A stretch of 60,521 bases of DNA. Origin: Lachnospiraceae bacterium (GTDB lineage: Bacteria > Bacillota > Clostridia > Lachnospirales > Lachnospiraceae). The notes under the pieces were generated by a model. It did no database searches. It was not told where the DNA came from and saw only the letters and a program-made list of their open reading frames with translations. Where the stretch lies: positions 1 to 60,521 of the forward strand of contig JAFZOW010000011.1 of assembly GCA_017552715.1 (NCBI GenBank). The letters run 5' to 3'. Position 1 is the stretch's first letter. Each line of letters opens with the position of its first letter. Shown one piece after another: positions 25,101-32,120 of this stretch. Both the position numbers and the translations under genes were made by a program.

Positions 25101-25374
25101 TATGATCACCACCATACCCATCGATGTGCTCAAGATCGATATGAAATTCATCCGCAATATGAACAGGGATGAGAAGAGCCGTAAGCTGGTGGAGCTGGTG
25201 ATGGATATCGCGAACTTCATCGATGTGCCTGCGGTGGCGGAAGGCGTTGAGGATGAAGAGCAGCTGGGAGTGCTGAAGAATATGGGCTGCCAGATCATAC
25301 AGGGCTACTATTTCTCAAAGCCGGTGCCGCCGGAGGAATTTGAAAGCTTTATCGTTGCCGAGAAGGAGGTTTGA
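25087..25374 (+). pseudogene. 3' remnant of an EAL (c-di-GMP phosphodiesterase) domain
   Basis: In the frame offset from the sensor fragment, the sequence reads the C-terminal third of an EAL domain: YSSLNMITT, IDVLKIDMKFI (catalytic KID motif), the AEGVED motif and QGYYFSKP. The EAL/EVL substrate motif, the ENE motif and the metal-binding DDFG half are absent, so it cannot be an active phosphodiesterase. An ATG at 25102 leaves 90 codons without a good ribosome site. Confidence 0.75.
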
Positions 25375-25376
25375 AT

Positions 25377-25715
25377 ATGCTCACGATCGATAGCCTGAAG
25401 GAATACGGTGCTGCGGTAGAGGAAGGCCTGGCACGATGCATGAACAATGAGGCCTTTTACCTTAAGCTGGTGGATAAGGCGGTAAAGGATCCGGCCTTTG
25501 AAAGCCTTGAAAAGGCGCTGGGTGAGAATAAGCTGGATGAGGCTTTTGAGGCGGCCCACCGTCTTAAGGGGGCGCTGGCCAATCTGTCACTGACCCCTGT
25601 CTGCAAGCCCGTATCGGAGCTGACGGAGCTGCTTAGGAATAAAACGGAAGCCGATTACGGAGCATACCTTAAAGAGATACTGCAGCAGAAAAAGCTCCTT
25701 GAAGACCTGATCTGA
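25377..25715 (+). CDS. Hpt-like phosphotransfer protein
   Basis: A 112-residue helical protein with the phospho-accepting pattern AAHRLKGALANL (His at about residue 61), the hallmark of histidine phosphotransfer domains in phosphorelays. ATG 25377 has AGAAGGAGGT 6 nt upstream, a strong site, so it is separately translated although it follows the decayed EAL gene directly. It may be the surviving half of a sensor-EAL plus Hpt pair. Its present kinase partner is unknown. Confidence 0.8.
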   Translation: MLTIDSLKEYGAAVEEGLARCMNNEAFYLKLVDKAVKDPAFESLEKALGENKLDEAFEAAHRLKGALANLSLTPVCKPVSELTELLRNKTEADYGAYLKEILQQKKLLEDLI

Positions 25716-25724
25716 GTATCCGGT

Positions 25725-25757
25725 GGCAACTTAAGTACCGCTTCCGGCAACTTACGT
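25725..25757 (+). promoter_or_regulatory. Tandem LytTR-type operator
   Basis: GGCAACTTAAGT (25725-25736) and GGCAACTTACGT (25746-25757) are direct repeats with a 21-bp period, two helical turns. This geometry is typical of LytTR-domain regulators. The repeats precede an operon that itself encodes a LytTR protein at 27364-27804. No good -35 element is visible downstream, as expected of an activated promoter. Confidence 0.68.
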
Positions 25758-25827
25758 CGGTCCGCATTGTACTCCTTTTATGGATCTGATATCTTCGCAT
25801 TATCAGAGAAACGAAAGGAGTACGCTT

Positions 25828-26676
25828 ATGATACGGTGCAATGGTTTAAAAAAGAGATACGGCACACATGAAGTGCTGAAGGGGATCAGCTTTGATATCC
25901 CGGCCGGACATATCTTCGGCCTCCTGGGGCCTTCCGGAGCGGGAAAGACGACCCTGATCCGTATCCTCACCGGCCAGCTTTCCTATGAAGAAGGGGAGGT
26001 CTCGGTCATGGGAAAGAGGCCCGAGCGCCTGAGCGGGAAAGAGAAGAAGGGCTTCGGGATCATGATGGACAGCTTCGGCCTTTATGAGCGCTTCAGCTGT
26101 GAAGAGAACCTGGCCGTCTTTGCAGACCTGTACGATGTTCCCCGCAAAAGGACAGGCGAGATCCTTAAGGAAGTGGGACTGGAAGAGGCCGCAAAAAGGA
26201 AGGCTTCGGATCTTTCAAAAGGGATGCGTTCCAGACTGCAGCTGGCCAGAGCCTTCATGCACACCCCCGAGATCATCTTTCTTGATGAGCCCACCAGCGG
26301 CCTGGATCCCCAGACGATGAAGGCCATCCACAGGATCATCCTGAAAAAGAAGGAAGAGGGCTGCACCATATTTCTTACCACTCATAATATGGAGGAAGCA
26401 GCGAAACTCTGCGACGAGATCGCGCTTCTGAACGAAGGGACCTTTGTAGAGGAGGGAAAACCGGAAGAGATCTGCAGAAGATATGATCACCACAGAAGGA
26501 TAAAGATGCATTTATCGGACGGATCGGACAGTGAGTTTGACCGGGACGCGGATTCGGCGGAACAGATCTATGAACTGCTGATGAGCGGTAAGGTCGTAAC
26601 GATCCATTCCACGGAACCCACACTGGAAACGGTCTTTCTGGAACTGACCGGCAGAGAACTGGAGGAGGACAGATAA
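25828..26676 (+). CDS. ABC-2 type transporter ATP-binding protein
   Basis: ATPase of an exporter with the permease encoded next. Walker A GPSGAGKTT (about 36-44), a signature reading LSKGMRSRLQLARAF (K instead of the usual G after S), Walker B IIFLDEPTSGLDP and the switch His in TTHNMEEA are present. A C-terminal extension (about 215-283) follows. ATG 25828 is preceded by GAAAGGAG; the frame opens earlier (25780) but without a ribosome site. It is the first of four closely packed genes (ATPase, permease, LytTR, DUF3021). Confidence 0.93.
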   Translation: MIRCNGLKKRYGTHEVLKGISFDIPAGHIFGLLGPSGAGKTTLIRILTGQLSYEEGEVSVMGKRPERLSGKEKKGFGIMMDSFGLYERFSCEENLAVFADLYDVPRKRTGEILKEVGLEEAAKRKASDLSKGMRSRLQLARAFMHTPEIIFLDEPTSGLDPQTMKAIHRIILKKKEEGCTIFLTTHNMEEAAKLCDEIALLNEGTFVEEGKPEEICRRYDHHRRIKMHLSDGSDSEFDRDADSAEQIYELLMSGKVVTIHSTEPTLETVFLELTGRELEEDR

Positions 26677-27363
26677 ATGCATAATATCATGGTTATCATT
26701 AAAAAACAGATAAGAGATACTTTTAAGAACCTGACGATACTGATCCAGTTTGTGCTTTTCCCGCTGATGTCCATCATCATGGAAAAGATGATAAAGCTGG
26801 ACAACATGCCGGAGCACTTCTTTACAAAACTGTTTGCGGTCATGTATATCGGTATGGCCCCGCTGATGGCTGCCGCATCCATCATTGCGGAGGAAAAGGA
26901 GAAGAACACGCTGCGGGTGCTGCGTATGGCGGATATTAAGCCCTGGCAGTATCTTGCGGGAACAGGGATCTATGTGTGGACGATCTGTATGGTCGGGGCG
27001 GCTGTCATGTCGACAGAGTTGGATGCATCGGAGCGACTGTTCTTCACAGGAGTTATGGGAGTCGGTTTCCTGCTCTCGGTGGTGGCCGGAGCCTGCATCG
27101 GGATCTTTGCGAAAAACCAGATGAAAGCAACATCGCTGGTGATGCCCTGCATGATGGTCCTTTCCTTCGTACCCATGTTCTCGCAGTTTAACGGGAAGGT
27201 AAAAGATGCTGCGGTCATCCTGTATACACAGCAGCTGAGAAATATCTTTGACGAGATGTCACTGAAAGCATTTTCCGGAACGGATGCCGTGATCCTTGGT
27301 GCAAATGCACTTCTCTGCATCCTGCTCTTTGTACTGGCTTTCCGGAAAAAAGGACTGGAATAA
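26677..27363 (+). CDS. ABC-2 type transporter permease
   Basis: A 228-residue membrane protein with about six helices. After the first helix there is a short loop with EHFFTKLF, and the EEKEKNTLRVLRMADIKPWQY segment is the conserved cytoplasmic stretch of ABC-2 permeases. It begins directly after the ATPase stop codon. The small size and single-permease layout match exporters of peptides, antibiotics or envelope components; the substrate is unknown. Confidence 0.88.
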   Translation: MHNIMVIIKKQIRDTFKNLTILIQFVLFPLMSIIMEKMIKLDNMPEHFFTKLFAVMYIGMAPLMAAASIIAEEKEKNTLRVLRMADIKPWQYLAGTGIYVWTICMVGAAVMSTELDASERLFFTGVMGVGFLLSVVAGACIGIFAKNQMKATSLVMPCMMVLSFVPMFSQFNGKVKDAAVILYTQQLRNIFDEMSLKAFSGTDAVILGANALLCILLFVLAFRKKGLE

Positions 27364-27804
27364 ATGAAGATCGAGATCGATGTGGATGAAAAATACAGGG
27401 ATATAGAGCTGCAGGTCAGGACTCCTGCGCTGACGCAGGATATCGAAAAGATCATTGCGCTGATACGCATGATCGACATGCAGATCGCAGTAAAGCGGGA
27501 GGATGAGACCATCCTTCTGGATGCTTCCCGCATCCTCTTCATCGAAGCGGTGGACAGGAAAAGCTTTGTATATACGGCGGATGAGACCTTTGAATCCGAC
27601 TTGAAGCTCTATGAATTTGAAGAGCAGCTGTCGGAAAAGGATTTCATCCGCATAAGCAAGCAGAGCATACTGAACCTGCGCAAGGTAAAAAGTCTGAAAG
27701 CGGATATCAACCGGAAGATCCGGGTGACCATGGAGAACGGTGAGCAGATCATAGTTTCCAGGATGTATTCCGATGAACTGAGAAAGAGACTGGGTGTGAA
27801 ATGA
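27364..27804 (+). CDS. LytTR-family DNA-binding regulator without a receiver domain
   Basis: The C-terminal half (about residues 50-145) is a LytTR domain, with ILFIEAVDRKSFVYT and ISKQSILNLRKVKSL as recognisable strands and the final VSRMYSDELRKRLG. The first 45 residues are unlike a receiver domain. Such proteins are usually held inactive by a membrane partner, here the DUF3021 protein whose start overlaps its stop by 4 nt. It probably binds the two boxes at 25725-25757 and activates its own exporter operon (inference). A paralogue lies at 46012-46464. Confidence 0.92.
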   Translation: MKIEIDVDEKYRDIELQVRTPALTQDIEKIIALIRMIDMQIAVKREDETILLDASRILFIEAVDRKSFVYTADETFESDLKLYEFEEQLSEKDFIRISKQSILNLRKVKSLKADINRKIRVTMENGEQIIVSRMYSDELRKRLGVK

Positions 27805-28286
27805 TGGAAGAAAAGAACAGCTTATTTGCAATGATCCGGACGATCTTTGTTACATATGGGATCATGGTCGTGCTTTTTGTTATACTGAATATCCTTATCG
27901 GAGAGGAGGCAAAGGATTTTTCCAGCCTGTTTGTATACGGAAACAGAGCCTTTTCCATGGCAACGCTCATACAGCTCTTTGCCCTTTCCCTGATCATAAG
28001 CATCTGCCGGAACGTTCTGTTTTCCGACCGGTGGATTAAAAATATGTCCATCATGCTCCGCAATGTCCTGTTTTTCCTGATAATTACGGTCACGATCACT
28101 CTTTTTGTCATATTGTTCGCCTGGTTCCCCATAGATGATATCTCGGCCTGGAGCGGTTTCTTTATCTCCTTTGCCCTGTGCTCCGTGGTGGGAGTGCTGG
28201 TCAGCAGATGGAGGGAGCGGGCCGAAAATGATAAGATGAACAAAGCACTGGAAAGATACAGGAAGGCGGATGAGGATCGTGGATGA
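27801..28286 (+). CDS. DUF3021-family membrane protein
   Basis: Four predicted membrane helices (about residues 12-33, 50-70, 82-104, 115-135) and a basic cytoplasmic tail. The overall pattern and the linkage to a receiver-less LytTR gene fit DUF3021 proteins, which are thought to restrain or relay signals to the LytTR partner. It overlaps the LytTR stop by 4 nt. The gene at 46465-46899 occupies the same position beside the second LytTR gene. Confidence 0.85.
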   Translation: MMEEKNSLFAMIRTIFVTYGIMVVLFVILNILIGEEAKDFSSLFVYGNRAFSMATLIQLFALSLIISICRNVLFSDRWIKNMSIMLRNVLFFLIITVTITLFVILFAWFPIDDISAWSGFFISFALCSVVGVLVSRWRERAENDKMNKALERYRKADEDRG

Positions 28287-28313
28287 GCCGTCTTCCTGTC
28301 CGTGAAAACATCC

Positions 28314-28369
28314 GTAATCAAATCGTAATCTTTTAGCCTCTGTTATCTTCATTTTTTCTGTATTATAAT
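28314..28369 (+). promoter_or_regulatory. Response-regulator-type promoter with tandem GTAATC boxes
   Basis: GTAATC occurs at 28314-28319 and 28325-28330, an 11-bp period typical of OmpR-family half sites. TATAAT follows at 28364-28369 with a poor -35 (TGTTAT). The arrangement suggests that the regulator encoded at 28406 activates its own promoter. Confidence 0.55.
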
Positions 28370-28405
28370 GCTTTTCAAGAGCTCTTAAGAAAGCAGGTAC
28401 CCTAA

Positions 28406-29104
28406 ATGACAAAGATACTTATATGTGATGATGAGAAAGATATCGTCCGTGCGCTTCAGATCTATCTGAAAGCCGAAGGCTATGAGATCTTTTCGGCCTA
28501 CAACGGTGAGCAGGCCCTGGAGATCCTGAAGAAGGAGGAAGACATCCGCCTGGTGCTCATAGATATCATGATGCCGAAGATGGACGGGATCGAAGCACTG
28601 ACGGAGATCCGGAAGATCTCGAATGTTCCGGTGATATTCCTTACGGCAAAGTCGGAGGATGCGGATAAGATCCTGGGACTGAACCTGGGGGCGGATGATT
28701 ATATCACCAAGCCTTTTCTTCCGGCGGAGCTTACGGCAAGGGTAAGATCCTCCTTACGGAGGTATACGATGCTGGGGAGCATCCCGAATGAGAAGGATGA
28801 ATTCCGTGTAGGCAGCATCTGCTTAAACGATCCCGCAAAGGAAGTGCGTGTGGACGGCGATATCGTAAATCTCACAAAGACGGAGTACGAGATACTGAAG
28901 CTCCTGATCAGGGAGCCGGGACGTGTTTTTTCACCCAATGAGATCTATGTAAAAGTATGGGGAGACGATCCTTACGGGACGGAGAATACGGTGGCGGTTC
29001 ACATCCGGCGGCTTCGGGAGAAGATCGAGATCGATCCCGCAAAACCTCGCTATCTTAAAGTCATCTGGGGAAGGGGATATAAGATGGAAAACGGAAATCC
29101 GTAA
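28406..29104 (+). CDS. OmpR-family response regulator
   Basis: Receiver domain (about 1-118) with the phospho-acceptor in VLIDIMMPKMDG (about residue 52) and Lys in TKPFLPAE, then a winged helix (about 135-230) ending LKVIWGRGYKM. The following kinase gene starts 24 nt downstream. A tandem GTAATC promoter upstream implies autoregulation. It may also control the ABC transporter operon that begins at 31419, or the exporter operon just upstream. Confidence 0.94.
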   Translation: MTKILICDDEKDIVRALQIYLKAEGYEIFSAYNGEQALEILKKEEDIRLVLIDIMMPKMDGIEALTEIRKISNVPVIFLTAKSEDADKILGLNLGADDYITKPFLPAELTARVRSSLRRYTMLGSIPNEKDEFRVGSICLNDPAKEVRVDGDIVNLTKTEYEILKLLIREPGRVFSPNEIYVKVWGDDPYGTENTVAVHIRRLREKIEIDPAKPRYLKVIWGRGYKMENGNP

Positions 29105-29128
29105 GGGATTCCGCGGATGGAGGGAACT

Positions 29129-31210
29129 ATGAAAGAGGAGAAGAAAAGCTTTATACATTCAGGGATATTCTGTGCCATATGCGCAGTGCTGTGCACCTTT
29201 GCCGCTACGATGCTGGTGTTCACTACGGTTATGCTGGCCCTGGCCAGGATTGGCGGCTATCACGGTATGAACTACGTGCAGACGATGGAGACGGCAATGG
29301 ACCGCATCAGCGAGAACAACATGGCTATGCTGATGGACAACCTTACGCTGGGATACGGAAATCAGGCCGCATTTTTAATGAATGCGGAAAAGGCACTGTC
29401 GGATCTGGAGGAGGAATGGAGGCCCATTGTCGAGGATTTCGGGAAGAAGAAAAACGTTGATTTTGCAGTGATCGTGTCGGTATACGACGATCCCCTGCAG
29501 CTGGACCTGAACAATGAAAGAGTATACTTTTATAAGTCTCCGGGATACGAAGGGTATGAACACATACTCAGCAAACAGCTTTTTTCTTCCGCTTATTATG
29601 ATACGGACAGCAGGATATACCGCATATTGATAGAGGGTACCCGCATTTACTGGATGGATCTGGAAGACGTAGATTACGAAGTACCCTATCATGTTCACAT
29701 TTTGTATAAGACCGCTTCCGAATTTACGGAGAACAGTAATGATTTTTATGACAATATGTATGTGAGCAATGATGCCAAGAGCCTGATCGGCTGTATTTAT
29801 GAATACGATACGAACGGCTTTGTGTATGCCGTCTTTGAGGCGGGACTGGCCCTGGTATTTCTGATCCTGTTCTGTGTAAGTGCCGGATACCGCAGGAACA
29901 GGGAAGGAATAAGCTTAAGCTTCATTGACCGCATCCCGCTGGAGATCATATGCGCTGTTGTGTTCTGTGCGGAGTGTTTCCTGACATTCATCCTGTATAA
30001 TATGCTGAAGTTCTATAACAGGGTGCATGACGGTTCTATTGAGTTTGGTGAGATGAATTTTCTATGCTGCACCGTGCTCTTTGTCATAATACTGATCGCT
30101 GTCGCTTTCTTCGGTACCGTTGTGGTCCGTATCAAAGCACAGACGTTCTGGAAGAATACCCTGATCTTCCGCTTTAAGGATCTGTTTTGCCGCCTGGTCT
30201 CCCGTACAGCTATGTGGATCGCGAAACATGTACCTCTTGCGCTTATAGTGCTCATGGCCCTGCCGGTGATCTTTATCATATCGGTGATCGAAGCTGCATA
30301 TATAGAGGATGGATCGAGAATGCTGGCCATTCTGTTCATGCTGGGAAGGATGGTGGGTGTGGCGCTGATGCTCTATCTGATATGGGGCTATTGCAAACTG
30401 CGGGAAGGAGCAAGGCGTATTGCAGCCGGGAAGCTGGATCAGCCTGTGGATGAAAAGCATCTTTTTGCGGATTACCGTCTGTTTGCCAGGGATCTTAACG
30501 GGGTGGGACAGAGCATACAGCTTGCGGTAGATGAGCGTATGAAGAGTGAGCATATGAAGACGCAGCTGATCACGAATGTCTCCCATGATATAAAGACCCC
30601 GCTCACATCCATCATAAACTATGTGGATCTGTTGAAAAAGGAAGATACTTCGGAAGAGGATAAGAAGGAATATCTTGAGATTCTTTCGAAACAGTCGGAC
30701 CGTCTGAAAAAGCTGATACAGGATCTGATCGATGCTTCCAAGGCCTCCTCGGGAGCGATGGAAGTGGAACTGACGGATACGGACCTGTGTACCCTGGCAA
30801 AGCAGGTGGCGGGAGAGTATCATGACAAATATGAAAATGCCGGGCTGAGCGTGGTCATAAAGAACATGGACGAGAGCCGTATCGTCAAAGCCGATAATAA
30901 TCTTTTATGGCGCGTGATGGACAATCTCTTTGCCAACACCTTAAAGTATGCAATGCCCGGGACCAGAGTGTATCTGGAGAGCGGAGTGCAGGAGGGAAGG
31001 ACCTTCTTCAGCATCAACAATATCTCGAAGGATGAACTGGGAGTTTCCGAGGAAGAGCTGATGGAACGCTTTGTCCGGGGGGATGCTTCGAGAAATACCG
31101 AGGGATCCGGACTGGGACTCTCCATAGCCCGCAGTCTTATGGAGCTTATGGGAGGAAAGCTCCGCATCCGGATAGACGGAGACATGTTCAAAGCCCTGAT
31201 CATCCTGTGA
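29129..31210 (+). CDS. Large multi-helix sensor histidine kinase
   Basis: One N-terminal helix (about 12-38), an extracytoplasmic sensor region of about 195 residues, then a block of helices (about 240-425), a HAMP-like segment, the DHp domain with NVSHDIKTPLTS (phospho-His near residue 477) and a HATPase domain with the SGLGLSIARSLMELMGG motif. The protein ends soon after the last strand (MFKALIIL), slightly short but complete. ATG 29129 is chosen over 29117 because GGAGGG lies just upstream. It pairs with the regulator encoded 24 nt before. A strong terminator follows. Confidence 0.92.
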   Translation: MKEEKKSFIHSGIFCAICAVLCTFAATMLVFTTVMLALARIGGYHGMNYVQTMETAMDRISENNMAMLMDNLTLGYGNQAAFLMNAEKALSDLEEEWRPIVEDFGKKKNVDFAVIVSVYDDPLQLDLNNERVYFYKSPGYEGYEHILSKQLFSSAYYDTDSRIYRILIEGTRIYWMDLEDVDYEVPYHVHILYKTASEFTENSNDFYDNMYVSNDAKSLIGCIYEYDTNGFVYAVFEAGLALVFLILFCVSAGYRRNREGISLSFIDRIPLEIICAVVFCAECFLTFILYNMLKFYNRVHDGSIEFGEMNFLCCTVLFVIILIAVAFFGTVVVRIKAQTFWKNTLIFRFKDLFCRLVSRTAMWIAKHVPLALIVLMALPVIFIISVIEAAYIEDGSRMLAILFMLGRMVGVALMLYLIWGYCKLREGARRIAAGKLDQPVDEKHLFADYRLFARDLNGVGQSIQLAVDERMKSEHMKTQLITNVSHDIKTPLTSIINYVDLLKKEDTSEEDKKEYLEILSKQSDRLKKLIQDLIDASKASSGAMEVELTDTDLCTLAKQVAGEYHDKYENAGLSVVIKNMDESRIVKADNNLLWRVMDNLFANTLKYAMPGTRVYLESGVQEGRTFFSINNISKDELGVSEEELMERFVRGDASRNTEGSGLGLSIARSLMELMGGKLRIRIDGDMFKALIIL

Positions 31211-31232
31211 ATAGAGGCGAGCTTAAGTTCAG

Positions 31233-31266
31233 GCGCTTATAAGCGTAAGCTTATAAGCGCTTTTTT
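31233..31266 (+). terminator. Rho-independent terminator after the first two-component pair
   Basis: A perfect 12-bp stem (GCGCTTATAAGC at 31233-31244 with GCTTATAAGCGC at 31249-31260), loop GTAA, then six T residues. It separates the regulator/kinase pair from the ABC operon. Confidence 0.92.
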
Positions 31267-31287
31267 ATTCCCGCCAAAGTGACTGAA

Positions 31288-31335
31288 CTGTCACCTTAAG
31301 AGTCATCTGTCTGTCATGATGCTGTGGTATAGTGT
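31288..31335 (+). promoter_or_regulatory. Probable regulated promoter of the ABC/two-component operon
   Basis: TATAGT near 31328-31333 is a plausible -10 without a good -35. CTGTCA occurs at 31288-31293 and 31311-31316, 23 bp apart, and may mark response-regulator sites. Either flanking regulator could bind here. Confidence 0.4.
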
Positions 31336-31418
31336 ATTTAGCGAAAACAAAAAAACACCCGTAAGTCCCCGCGGGATAAAGCAGGGACGGGGAGCAAAGA
31401 GAGAAAGGATATATAGAA

Positions 31419-32108
31419 ATGGAACTGCTGAAGTGTGAGAACATATCAAAGATCTACGGATCGGGAGATACCGAGGTAAGGGCACTGGATCATGTAAGCT
31501 TTACGGTGGAAAAGGGAGAGTTCGTATCCATCATCGGACCGTCGGGAAGCGGAAAGTCCACGCTGCTCCACATCCTCGGAGGCGTGGATAAGCCCACGGA
31601 AGGAAAGGTCTTTATCGACGGGACCGAGATCCACAGCCTGAACGAAGATAAGCTGGCGATCTTTCGGAGAAGACAGATCGGGCTGGTATATCAGTTCTAT
31701 AACCTTATGCCAACACTGAACATTGATGAAAACATCGCGCTGCCCCATCTGCTGGACGGAAGGGAACTGGATCAGGAAAGACTGGACAGCGTGGTGGAGC
31801 ACCTGGGACTGACGGACAGGAGGCAGAACCTCCCCAGCCAGCTTTCCGGAGGACAGCAGCAGAGAGTATCCATCGGACGGGCGCTGTACAGTCATCCTGC
31901 CATACTGCTGGCAGATGAGCCCACCGGTAACCTGGACCGGAAGACCGGCGAAGAGATCATAGAACTGCTGAAGGAATCCAACCGGAAGAACGAGCAGACC
32001 CTGATCCTGATCACCCATGACGAAGGGCTGGCGCTGCAGGCAGACCGGGTGATCAGCATCGAAGACGGACGTATCATGAGAAACGAAAAAGTACATAACA
32101 TCGTATAG
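31419..32108 (+). CDS. ABC transporter ATP-binding protein (LolD/MacB type)
   Basis: A 229-residue ATPase with Walker A GPSGSGKST (about 38-46), signature LSGGQQQRVSIGRAL, Walker B ILLADEPTGNLD and switch His in ITHDEGLA. It is normal length for the family. ATG 31419 follows GAAAGGATATATAGAA, with the ribosome site rather far upstream. It pairs with the 982-residue FtsX-type permease encoded 12 nt later, then a response regulator and kinase, the gene order typical of bacitracin- or lantibiotic-type resistance modules. Confidence 0.94.
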   Translation: MELLKCENISKIYGSGDTEVRALDHVSFTVEKGEFVSIIGPSGSGKSTLLHILGGVDKPTEGKVFIDGTEIHSLNEDKLAIFRRRQIGLVYQFYNLMPTLNIDENIALPHLLDGRELDQERLDSVVEHLGLTDRRQNLPSQLSGGQQQRVSIGRALYSHPAILLADEPTGNLDRKTGEEIIELLKESNRKNEQTLILITHDEGLALQADRVISIEDGRIMRNEKVHNIV

Positions 32109-32120
32109 AGGGATAAAGCA

